Assembly (NCBI GenBank): GCA_004322045.1
Contig: SCRN01000043.1
Location: forward strand, 186,001-250,000
Direction of reading: 5' to 3'
From: Paraburkholderia sp.
GTDB taxonomy: Bacteria > Pseudomonadota > Gammaproteobacteria > Burkholderiales > Burkholderiaceae
DNA length: 64,000 nt
This document shows, in pieces, positions 15,459 through 22,926 of the stretch. Position numbers and translations under genes: made by a program. The notes under the pieces are model-generated. The model did no database searches. It worked only from the letters and a program-made list of their open reading frames with translations, and was not told the origin of the DNA. The first letter of the stretch is position 1. Each line of letters begins with the position of its first letter.

Positions 15459-16877
15459 ATGCAGTTGCGCTCAGGCAGCACGCTCGTCAAATTCGATCGC
15501 CAGTTTCCGATCTACAACTTCTTCTTTCCGAACCAGGGCAAAGCGCGCGCGGCGGCGTCCGTGCCGCAAGTCTGGAACGAGGCGGCGCATCACGTGCGCT
15601 CGCGTGCGCTGTATTTCCATATTCCGTTTTGCGACACGATCTGCAACTTCTGTCCATTTACGCGGGGCCGCTATTCGAGCCGCGCCGTCATCGACGAATA
15701 CTTCGCGAGCTTGCTTGCCGAAATTCGTTTGAAAGCGGATCTGATCGACTTGAAGCGTGTGCCGGTTTCGGCAATCTTCTTCGGCGGCGGCACACCCAGC
15801 TTGCTGGACCCGGAGCAGATCGTCGAACTCGGCGAACTGATACGGCGCACGTTCGACTTGTCGGCACTGAGGGAATTTTCGTTCGAGGTCGAAGCCAAGA
15901 GTTTGACGAAGGAGCGTGCGCAGGCGATGCGCGCCATCGGCGTCACGCATCCGCGGTTCGGCCTGCAAAGCTTTTCTCCGAAATGGCGCGACATGTTCGA
16001 TCTGACCGCCACGCTCGATCAAATCCATGACGCGGCCGCGTTGTTGAAGCGGCTGTTTCCATATCAAACGTTCGACATCTTGTACGGCATGAGCGGTCAA
16101 GACGAAGAGGAGTTGATCGCCGATTTGGAAGCGGCCGTTGCGCTCGGAACCACGAACGTCGACATTTATCCGATCGATAACATCGTCACGCAAGTCGGCT
16201 TGCATGCGAAGTTGGACGCGTCCGGCGCCGTGCCCACTTCGGCCATGCGCAAGTTCGGCATGAACGTATTGATCGATCAAGCGATGCGGCATGCGGGGTT
16301 CATGCCGCATAACGGCCACGGTTACGTTCGCACGCCCGCCACGGGCGATGTCGTGAGCGACGCGTATTCGTTCGTCTATCACGAGCATGTGTACGGCTAT
16401 CACGATCACGACCTGATGGGCTTCGGCGTCAATGCGATCAGCTCGACGATGGGGCACGTCCTGACGCAAACCCACAGCAAGAAGATGTATCACGAGGCGA
16501 TCGCGCAAGGCCGGGTCCCCTGCGAAATCAGCCGGCATGAGCGGGCGCTCGATTTCGCCCGGCCGATCGTGCTGCGTTTGCCGTATCACGGCCGCCTCGA
16601 TAAGCGGCGCGTGCGATGGGATGCCGTGCATCCGGAAGTGCTCGAAAAGCTTGACCGTGTTCGGCAAGAAGGGTTCGTCGTCGAGGACGATACGTCCTTG
16701 GCGTTGACCAAGCTCGGCTGGTATTGGTACGTCAATCTCATGTACTACCTCATGCCGAATGCGGATCAATTGCTGATGAACGGCATGGTGATCGATAAGC
16801 TGAAAGACCCTGGCCGGCGGTTCTCCAAGCGGGAACTATTGTTTCCGCCCGTGCCCGCGCAAGTTGCCGAGGGATGA
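15459..16877 (+). CDS. HemN-like radical SAM enzyme
   Basis: A 472-residue protein, with GGGAG 6 bases before the ATG. The radical SAM cluster motif CxxxCxxC is at Cys58, Cys62 and Cys65 in 'YFHIPFCDTICNFCPFTRG', and the SAM-binding 'AIFFGGGTPSLLDPEQI' follows. 'EVEAKSLTKERAQAMRAIGV...RFGLQSFSPK' fits the coproporphyrinogen-dehydrogenase (HemN) branch, including its C-terminal domain. HemN-type enzymes bind two SAM molecules; branch members make heme precursors, but others methylate, cyclopropanate or degrade heme. Here the neighbours are a short peptide, an exporter and SAM decarboxylase, not heme genes, so heme synthesis is unlikely. Stop overlaps the next start (ATGA). Confidence 0.85.
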   Translation: MQLRSGSTLVKFDRQFPIYNFFFPNQGKARAAASVPQVWNEAAHHVRSRALYFHIPFCDTICNFCPFTRGRYSSRAVIDEYFASLLAEIRLKADLIDLKRVPVSAIFFGGGTPSLLDPEQIVELGELIRRTFDLSALREFSFEVEAKSLTKERAQAMRAIGVTHPRFGLQSFSPKWRDMFDLTATLDQIHDAAALLKRLFPYQTFDILYGMSGQDEEELIADLEAAVALGTTNVDIYPIDNIVTQVGLHAKLDASGAVPTSAMRKFGMNVLIDQAMRHAGFMPHNGHGYVRTPATGDVVSDAYSFVYHEHVYGYHDHDLMGFGVNAISSTMGHVLTQTHSKKMYHEAIAQGRVPCEISRHERALDFARPIVLRLPYHGRLDKRRVRWDAVHPEVLEKLDRVRQEGFVVEDDTSLALTKLGWYWYVNLMYYLMPNADQLLMNGMVIDKLKDPGRRFSKRELLFPPVPAQVAEG

Positions 16878-18103
16878 CGATGCTCGCGATGCTGCGCAAG
16901 GAACGCCGTCTGTCCATCCTGTTGACGGGCAATCTGCTGTCGCAAATCGGCGACGGTGTTCACGAATTCATCTTTATCGTCACCGTGCTGAACGTCACGC
17001 ATGCGAACGTGGCGCTTTCGGGCGCGGTCTACTTCTTTCGATTCATCCCGTACGTCGTGCTCGGCCCGCTGGGCGGCGCGCTATCGGATCGGTACTCGCG
17101 CCGTTCGTTGATGATCGCCGCCGATCTGGCGCGGATGATCATTACGGGCGCGTTTTGTTTTCTGTTGTCGAGCACGCAGATCGACGTGGCGGCGCTGGCG
17201 CTGATCGGCATGTCGATGACGGCGTTTCGCACGCTGTTTCAGCCCGCGTTCCAAGGCACCATTCCCGTGCTGGTGCGGGCCGAGCACTTGCCGGCAGCCA
17301 ACGGCGCGGCGCAAATGGTGGCTGAAATGGGCGGGCTCATCGGGCCCGCGCTCGGTGGCGGGCTGCTTTACGCCGTGGCGGACTCGGGCTACGTGCTGGC
17401 GATAGATGCCGCCACCTATTTGGTCTCGGCGCTTTGCGTTTGGCGAACGATCGCGCCATCGGGGCCGGCCGCACGCGGCGAACCGGTCGCGCGCTGCACG
17501 CTACGCGGCTTGTACGGCGAGTTCGCGACGAACTTCAAAGCATCGCTGGCCAAGCGCGAGCTGTTCGTCAGCATCGGGTACTCGGCGCTGTGCATTCTGT
17601 TCGTCGGTGCGGCCTTGCGTGTCCTCATCCCAACGATGCTCAAGAGCGAAGGCTACGCCGACAGTGTGATCGGCTTCGCAATGAGCGCCATTGCCCTCGG
17701 CGCGTTGAGCGGTGCACTTGTATGCAGCAGCGTCTCGCGCGATTTCAGCACGCCGAGCTTGATGACGTATTGGCGCTGCTACGGCTTCATGCTGGCGCTG
17801 CTGCCGTTGTGTGCAGTCAGTGTGCCGGCAACGTTCGCCGGATGCTTCGTGCTCGGCGCAATCGGTGCGTTCGTCGATGTGGTGCTGCCCACCAACATTC
17901 AGCGCTTATCCACCGACGCGAACGTCGGCAAGAACTTCAGCTTGTTCTCGACGCTGGCCAATACGAGCGAGGCGATGTCGGGCGCCTTCGCGGGTGCGCT
18001 CAGCGCCATTGCACCGGTCGCCGTCGGAATCTCGATCATCGGCGTGGCCGTGGTATCGGTGGGATACGCGGGCACTGCACGGGCGTCCAAACGTCATGAA
18101 TGA
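16874..18103 (+). CDS. MFS exporter
   Basis: A 409-residue major facilitator protein, starting inside the stop codon of the radical SAM gene (ATGA overlap). Twelve hydrophobic helices are apparent; the loop 2-3 signature appears as 'GGALSDRYSRRSLMIAADLARM'. The architecture is closest to the EntS / MFS_3 type exporters of siderophores and antibiotics ('GNLLSQIGDGVHEFIFIVTVLNVT', 'FRTLFQPAFQGTIPVLV'). Given the operon, it most likely exports the product of the pathway. Direction and substrate are inference. Confidence 0.87.
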   Translation: MTMLAMLRKERRLSILLTGNLLSQIGDGVHEFIFIVTVLNVTHANVALSGAVYFFRFIPYVVLGPLGGALSDRYSRRSLMIAADLARMIITGAFCFLLSSTQIDVAALALIGMSMTAFRTLFQPAFQGTIPVLVRAEHLPAANGAAQMVAEMGGLIGPALGGGLLYAVADSGYVLAIDAATYLVSALCVWRTIAPSGPAARGEPVARCTLRGLYGEFATNFKASLAKRELFVSIGYSALCILFVGAALRVLIPTMLKSEGYADSVIGFAMSAIALGALSGALVCSSVSRDFSTPSLMTYWRCYGFMLALLPLCAVSVPATFAGCFVLGAIGAFVDVVLPTNIQRLSTDANVGKNFSLFSTLANTSEAMSGAFAGALSAIAPVAVGISIIGVAVVSVGYAGTARASKRHE

Positions 18104-18479
18104 ATCGGAGCATCTGGCCTATGGCCGTCATGTGCTGGTCGATATTGCCCAAGCCGACCACGCGCTGCTCAACGATCGCGACGCACTCATGCGCGCGCTG
18201 ACCGACGCTGCCGTGGCCGAGGGTGCGACCGTGCTCGGCACGATCGAGCATGCGTTCGAACCGAACGGCGTCACGATCTTGCTGCTGCTCGCGGAGTCGC
18301 ACGTTTCGCTGCATACGTATCCTGACGAAGGACGCGCATTCTTCGATGCGTTCACCTGCGGCGTGCGCTGCGAGCCGGTGCGCATCTTTCGCCGGTTCGT
18401 CGCCGCGCATCCGGTGGGCACGTATCGAATGGTGCTTTGCGAGCGCGGCGAAGCCGGGCCGCGGGAGACGGCGCTGTGA
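18096..18479 (+). CDS. speD: S-adenosylmethionine decarboxylase proenzyme (class 1B SpeD type)
   Basis: A 127-residue protein starting 8 bases before the end of the MFS gene. The self-cleavage site Glu67-Ser68 lies in 'AESHVSLHTYPDEG', so Ser68 would become the pyruvoyl cofactor; the conserved His73 and Cys88 ('DAFTCG') are both present, and length matches class 1B enzymes. The enzyme should make decarboxylated SAM, the aminopropyl donor. No spermidine synthase gene is in the window, so the aminopropyl donor may serve the neighbouring pathway rather than ordinary polyamine synthesis. The last 45 residues are divergent. Confidence 0.85.
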   Translation: MNESEHLAYGRHVLVDIAQADHALLNDRDALMRALTDAAVAEGATVLGTIEHAFEPNGVTILLLLAESHVSLHTYPDEGRAFFDAFTCGVRCEPVRIFRRFVAAHPVGTYRMVLCERGEAGPRETAL

Positions 18480-18626
18480 GGGGCCGGTGCGACGCTGCGC
18501 GACGCTTTAGAGCCCACGCTGCCCATCGACAGCTTGCCACCGCTTATTGCCGTCCTTAAACTCGCGCGTGATTCCAATACGCCGCCGCACCAAGGCGGTC
18601 CCCACGCGAGAAGGAGCCCAATCAGC

Positions 18627-19934
18627 ATGGCCGAATCCTATTTTCCGCGCTGGCGCATCGCGCCGCGCGCCACCGAGGGCCGCGTCGTCGCGCCCGACGA
18701 GCGTTTGCCGTGGCCGCAGACGCTCGCAATGGGCGTTCAACACGTCGTCGCCATGTTCGGCTCGACCGTGCTCGCCCCGCTGCTCATGGGCTTCGATCCG
18801 AACTTGTGCATTCTCATGTCCGGCATCGGCACCCTGCTGTTCTTCGTGCTCGTCGGCGGCCGCGTGCCGAGCTACCTGGGTTCGAGCTTCTCGTTCATCG
18901 GGCTCGTCATCGCCGTGACGGGCTATGCGGGACACGGCCCCAACCTGAACATCCCCGTTGCGCTCGGCGGCATCATCGTCCGCGGCGTCGTCTACGCGAT
19001 CATCGGGCTCATCGTCGCTGCGGTCGGCACCAAGTGGATCGAGACGCTCATGCCGCCCGTCGTGACCGGTTCGATCGTCGCGGTCATCGGCCTGAACCTC
19101 GCGCCCATCGCCGTGAAAAGCGTAAGCGGCTCGAACTTCGATTCGTGGATGGCCATCGTGACCGTGCTCAGCGTCGGCATCGTCGCCGTGTTCACGCGCG
19201 GCATGGTGCAGCGGCTACTCATTCTCGTAGGCCTGCTGATCGCCTACGCGATCTACGCCGTGGCCACCAACGGCATGGGCCTTGGCAAGCCGATCGATTT
19301 CTCGATCGTCGCCAATGCCGCCTGGTTCGGCATGCCGCACTTCTCGGCACCCGTCTTCGATGGGCATGCCATGCTGCTGCTCGCGCCCGTCGCCATCATC
19401 CTCGTCGCCGAGAACCTCGGCCACATCAAGGCGGTGAGCGCGATGACGGGGCACAATCTCGATCGCTACATCGGCCGCGCCTTCGTGGGCGACGGCCTTG
19501 CGACCATCGTTTCGGGCTTCGCCGGCGGCACGGGCGTCACGACCTATGCGGAAAACATCGGCGTCATGGCGGTCACCAAGATCTATTCGACGATCGTATT
19601 CGTCGTGGCGGCCGTCATTGCGATCGTGCTCGGCTTCTCGCCGAAGTTCGGCGCGCTGATTCAAACTATCCCCGGGCCTGTGCTCGGCGGCGTGTCGATC
19701 GTCGTCTTCGGCCTCATCGCCGTGACGGGCGCACGCATTTGGGTCGTCAATAAGGTCGACTTCTCCGACAATCGCAACCTCATCGTCGCGGCCGTGACAT
19801 TGGTGATCGGCGCGGGCAACTTCTCGTTGCAACTCGGCGGGTTCGCGCTAGGCGGCATCGGGACCGCCACCTTCGGCGCCATCCTCCTCTACGCATTGCT
19901 ACGCCGCGAAGTGGCGCGCGGCCCGGTGCTCTAA
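18627..19934 (+). CDS. NCS2-family nucleobase (uracil/xanthine) permease
   Basis: A 435-residue membrane protein started at ATG 18627, with AAGGAG 10 bases upstream. It shows the NCS2 signature: 'WPQTLAMGVQHVVAMFGSTVLAPLLMG', 'GGRVPSYLGSSFSFIG', the 'LVAENLGHIKAVSAMTG' helix with the substrate-contacting Glu, and 'TTYAENIGVMAVTKIYS'. This points to the UraA/PyrP subgroup of proton symporters. It is separated from speD by 147 bases and begins a new unit. Xanthine versus uracil specificity cannot be fixed by eye. Confidence 0.9.
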   Translation: MAESYFPRWRIAPRATEGRVVAPDERLPWPQTLAMGVQHVVAMFGSTVLAPLLMGFDPNLCILMSGIGTLLFFVLVGGRVPSYLGSSFSFIGLVIAVTGYAGHGPNLNIPVALGGIIVRGVVYAIIGLIVAAVGTKWIETLMPPVVTGSIVAVIGLNLAPIAVKSVSGSNFDSWMAIVTVLSVGIVAVFTRGMVQRLLILVGLLIAYAIYAVATNGMGLGKPIDFSIVANAAWFGMPHFSAPVFDGHAMLLLAPVAIILVAENLGHIKAVSAMTGHNLDRYIGRAFVGDGLATIVSGFAGGTGVTTYAENIGVMAVTKIYSTIVFVVAAVIAIVLGFSPKFGALIQTIPGPVLGGVSIVVFGLIAVTGARIWVVNKVDFSDNRNLIVAAVTLVIGAGNFSLQLGGFALGGIGTATFGAILLYALLRREVARGPVL

Positions 19935-20236
19935 GCGCCGTCATCGGTCTTACGGCGTGCGCGCTTGCACCTTGACGGTGCGGGCGCGCACGCCCTGGCG
20001 TTGCGTCTGCCAGGGCACTCGGAAAGCGCCAATCCCGCCTCCAACCCGCTCTGCGCTCGTCGTGCCGCCGCGCCATGCATCGATGCGGGCTGCGCACGGA
20101 CCTTGCTTTGCTCACGGCTGCCACTACAGTACAAAGAGCCGAGGGAGCCGTCGATGAGGTCTATCGTCATGTGTGTTCGTCGTCACCGTTCCAGCGCCGT
20201 GTCCGGCGTTCGCGCGCGCCGCGCGTGGGGAGCGCC
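19935..20236. other. Gene-free stretch between permease and EAL gene
   Basis: No gene supported; long open frames here are GC-rich extensions of the EAL gene. The main structure is the hairpin at 19992-20016. A GGGGAG ribosome-binding site closes the stretch. Confidence 0.4.
19992..20016 (+). terminator. Hairpin downstream of the NCS2 permease
   Basis: GCCCTGGC (19992-19999) pairs perfectly with GCCAGGGC (20009-20016) over a 9-base loop, 58 bases after the permease stop. No U-tract follows, so termination is only probable. Confidence 0.4.
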
Positions 20237-21517
20237 ATGGTGATTTCCGTGCGGGAAAGAGGCGTGGCTGCGCCGCGATCGCTCGAGCCCGATCTGGTCT
20301 CCGGGCTGCAACGCTACGTTTTGCGCCATCGCGACCTCACGCTCACGAGCGTGTTTCAGCCGATCTTCAGCTTGTCGCACTTGCGCGCCGTCGGCTACGA
20401 GGCGCTACTGCGTGCCCACGACATCTTCGATCGGCCCGTGCCGCCGCTCGACGTATTCGGCGATGCGGCGCGCCAGGGCGAGCTTCACTATGTCGATCGT
20501 CTCGCGCAGTCATTGCATCTGGAGAACTTCAAGACGCTGCATGCCGAGCGCGAGTGGCTCTTTTTGAACATTCACGCGGGCGCGCTCGCCGATTCCTATC
20601 ACGAGGCCGCGCTGCGCGCGCACCTCGACCGGCTAGAACTGTCGCCGCGCCGTATCGTGCTAGAACTGCAAGCGGTGCGCGCCGAAGACTTCGACAAATT
20701 GGCCGACGAAGCGCGCCGCTTTCGCGAGCGGGGCTTCTTGATCGCACTCGACGATTTCGGCGCGGGCGATTCGAATTTGGAGCGGATTTGGCAACTCGAT
20801 CCGGACATCGTCAAGATCGATCGCATGATGCTCTCGCAGGCGGCGCATCGCACGCAAGCGGCGGCCATTCTGCCCGGCTTCGTGGCGATGCTGCACGAGG
20901 CCGGCAAGCTCGTGCTCATCGAGGGTGTCGAGACCGAGCACGAAGCGCAATTGGCGTTCTCGTGCGACGCGGATTTCGTTCAGGGCTTTCATTTCGGGCG
21001 GCCGAGTCCGGGCGCCGCTGATAGCGCCTACGCCGCCGAGCGCATTGCGGCCCTGGCGGAGTGCCACGGCGCGCAGACCCAAGCGCGCGAGCGTGTGCGT
21101 GCCAGCCGGCTCGCGCCGTACGTGCGCGCGTTCGAACGCGCGGCTGAGCGCCTAGCGCGGGGCGAGCCGCTCGATGAAGTGTGCTGGAACTTCCTTGCGC
21201 TCGATCATGCCGCGCGCTGCTTCCTACTCGACGAAGAGGGCCGCCAGAAGAGCCGCAACGTCGTGCTGCGCGCCGACCGCGCAGGGCACGAAGCGCGGTT
21301 TTTACCCGTGGCCGACGCGCAAGGGGCGAACTGGATGCGGCGTCCTTACTTCCGTGAGGCGATCGATGCGCCCGATCGCGTTCACGCCACCCGTCCGTAC
21401 CTGTCGATCAACGAAGCGCTTCCTTGCGTGACGCTGTCGGTGGCCGTGCGGATCGACACAGGCCTGTGCGTCCTATGCGGCGACATCGATTGGCAGGAAG
21501 ACGCGACCGGTCTTTAG
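20237..21517 (+). CDS. EAL-domain cyclic-di-GMP phosphodiesterase with C-terminal sensor domain
   Basis: A 426-residue soluble protein started at ATG 20237 (GGGGAG upstream). The EAL domain spans about residues 35-265 with intact catalytic residues: 'GYEALLRAH' (Glu55), 'LFLNIHAG', 'ALDDFGAGDSNLERIW', 'DIVKIDR' and 'LVLIEGVETEHEA'. It should therefore hydrolyse c-di-GMP. Residues about 290-420 form a PAS/Cache-like region ('LDEVCWNFLALDHAARCFLLDEEG...RPYLSINEALPCVTLSVAVRID') resembling the YkuI C-terminal domain, which probably senses a ligand. No membrane segment is seen. Confidence 0.88.
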   Translation: MVISVRERGVAAPRSLEPDLVSGLQRYVLRHRDLTLTSVFQPIFSLSHLRAVGYEALLRAHDIFDRPVPPLDVFGDAARQGELHYVDRLAQSLHLENFKTLHAEREWLFLNIHAGALADSYHEAALRAHLDRLELSPRRIVLELQAVRAEDFDKLADEARRFRERGFLIALDDFGAGDSNLERIWQLDPDIVKIDRMMLSQAAHRTQAAAILPGFVAMLHEAGKLVLIEGVETEHEAQLAFSCDADFVQGFHFGRPSPGAADSAYAAERIAALAECHGAQTQARERVRASRLAPYVRAFERAAERLARGEPLDEVCWNFLALDHAARCFLLDEEGRQKSRNVVLRADRAGHEARFLPVADAQGANWMRRPYFREAIDAPDRVHATRPYLSINEALPCVTLSVAVRIDTGLCVLCGDIDWQEDATGL

Positions 21518-21660
21518 ACTTGCACGGCCGGCCGCCATCCGCGGCCGCCGTCGTCAACTCGCACCCGCTCCCTTGATCTGGCTGGTTCGACGCCTATCAT
21601 CAAGATAGCGCGGCGGGCTAGGCGCGCTCCCCGTTCATAAAAACCACAAGGAGCACAGAC

Positions 21661-22866
21661 ATGACGGTTCGGCAACCCGCTGCAGCGCGTGTATTGAGCG
21701 GTCTCAGGCGAGCGGCGCTCGCCGGCTTCGGCATAGCCGCCCTATCGATCGCCGCCTCCCCTGGCGCGGCGTGCGCGCAAGAGACGATCAAGATCGGGGT
21801 GCCGGTGCCGCTGTCGGGTGGCTATGCGACGGCCGGCAAGGATATCTTGAACGGCGCGCAACTGGCCGCCGACGACATCAATCGCCGGGGCGGCGTGCTC
21901 GGCAAAAAGATCGAGCTTGTGCCGGAAGACGACGAATGCGACGCGGACACGGCGGCTCAGGCTGCGCAAACGCTCGTCGGGAAAGGCGTCGTCGCCGTGG
22001 CGGGCGGTTACTGTTCGAGCGCGGCGCTGCCCGAGTTGCGCGTCTTTCACGGCGCTGGCATAGCTTATGTGATGGATGCCTCGACGAATCCGGAGCTGAC
22101 CGAGAAAGGGTGGGACAACGCGTTTCGCACGATCGGCCGAGACGACGAGCAGGGTCCGTTCGCCGCCAAGCTCATGAAGGAAGTCCTGCATGCGAAGACG
22201 GTGGCCGTGGTGAACGACAACACGACCTATTCGAAAGGGCTCGCCGAGAACACCGTGGAAGCGTTGAAGCAGCAGGGCATCGAGGTGGTGTACGACGATG
22301 CGCTGACGCCGGGGCAGATGGATTACGCCGATGTCGCCAAGCAAGTGGCGGCGCTCAAGCCCGACGTCGTCTACTACACGGGCTATTACCCCGAGGCCGC
22401 CTTGCTCGCGCGGGATTTTCACCAGTTGAAGCTTCGCATCAAATACTTCATGGGTGGCGACGGGACGACGCAGCCCACGCTCATCAGCACCGCAGGCAAG
22501 GCGGCCAACGGCATGATCTGCACCACCGCCCCGCTGCCCGCATTCCTCACCGGCGCGAAGGCGCGCCGCTTCATCGGCGATTACAAGAAGGCATACGGCG
22601 CCGAGCCCGGACCGTATTCGATTTACGAATACGATGCCGTCTCCATAACGGCCAAGGCGATCGCGAACGCCAATTCGACCAAGCCCGCGGACATCGTCGC
22701 CGCTCTGCACAAGATTTCGAATTTCAGCGGGGCGACGGGCGAGATCGCGTTCAACGAAAAAGGCGATCGCTCCAAGGCGGTCTATGTGGCCGTGATCGTG
22801 AAAGGCGGGAAGTTCCAAACCTACCGGCAACTCGATCAGAAGGGGCGTTGGGTGGCGTCGAAGTAA
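21661..22866 (+). CDS. Branched-chain amino-acid-type ABC transporter substrate-binding protein
   Basis: A 401-residue periplasmic protein with AAGGAG 7 bases before the ATG and a signal peptide ending near residue 40 (ACAQ). Family features: 'IKIGVPVPLSGGYATAGKDILNGAQLAADDIN', 'ELVPEDDECDADTAAQAAQTLV', 'KTVAVVNDNTTYSKGLAENTVEALKQQG' and 'YDAVSITAKAIANANST'. These match LivJ/LivK binding proteins. The permease and ATPase genes are not adjacent, so this is an orphan binding protein that must work with components encoded elsewhere. Ligand unknown. Confidence 0.9.
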   Translation: MTVRQPAAARVLSGLRRAALAGFGIAALSIAASPGAACAQETIKIGVPVPLSGGYATAGKDILNGAQLAADDINRRGGVLGKKIELVPEDDECDADTAAQAAQTLVGKGVVAVAGGYCSSAALPELRVFHGAGIAYVMDASTNPELTEKGWDNAFRTIGRDDEQGPFAAKLMKEVLHAKTVAVVNDNTTYSKGLAENTVEALKQQGIEVVYDDALTPGQMDYADVAKQVAALKPDVVYYTGYYPEAALLARDFHQLKLRIKYFMGGDGTTQPTLISTAGKAANGMICTTAPLPAFLTGAKARRFIGDYKKAYGAEPGPYSIYEYDAVSITAKAIANANSTKPADIVAALHKISNFSGATGEIAFNEKGDRSKAVYVAVIVKGGKFQTYRQLDQKGRWVASK

Positions 22867-22880
22867 GCAGGGTAACGGGC

Positions 22881-22904
22881 GGGCGCCGCCGGAACGCGGC
22901 GCCC
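22881..22904. terminator. Bidirectional hairpin between convergent genes
   Basis: GGGCGCCGC (22881-22889) pairs perfectly with GCGGCGCCC (22896-22904). It lies 14 bases after the binding-protein stop and 22 bases after the end of the convergent indolepyruvate oxidoreductase gene, so it may serve both. No T-run on either side. Confidence 0.5.
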
Positions 22905-22926
22905 CACGTGTGCCAAGTCTGTCTTC

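Noticed and set aside
15471-16769. Minus-strand open frame of 432 codons opposite the radical SAM gene
   Set aside because: The plus strand carries a complete HemN-like enzyme; the minus frame is a His/Arg-rich shadow without a ribosome-binding site or domain.
18710-19753. Arg/His-rich open frame overlapping the NCS2 permease
   Set aside because: Low-complexity shadow of the permease gene in the same direction; the permease frame has conserved transmembrane motifs.
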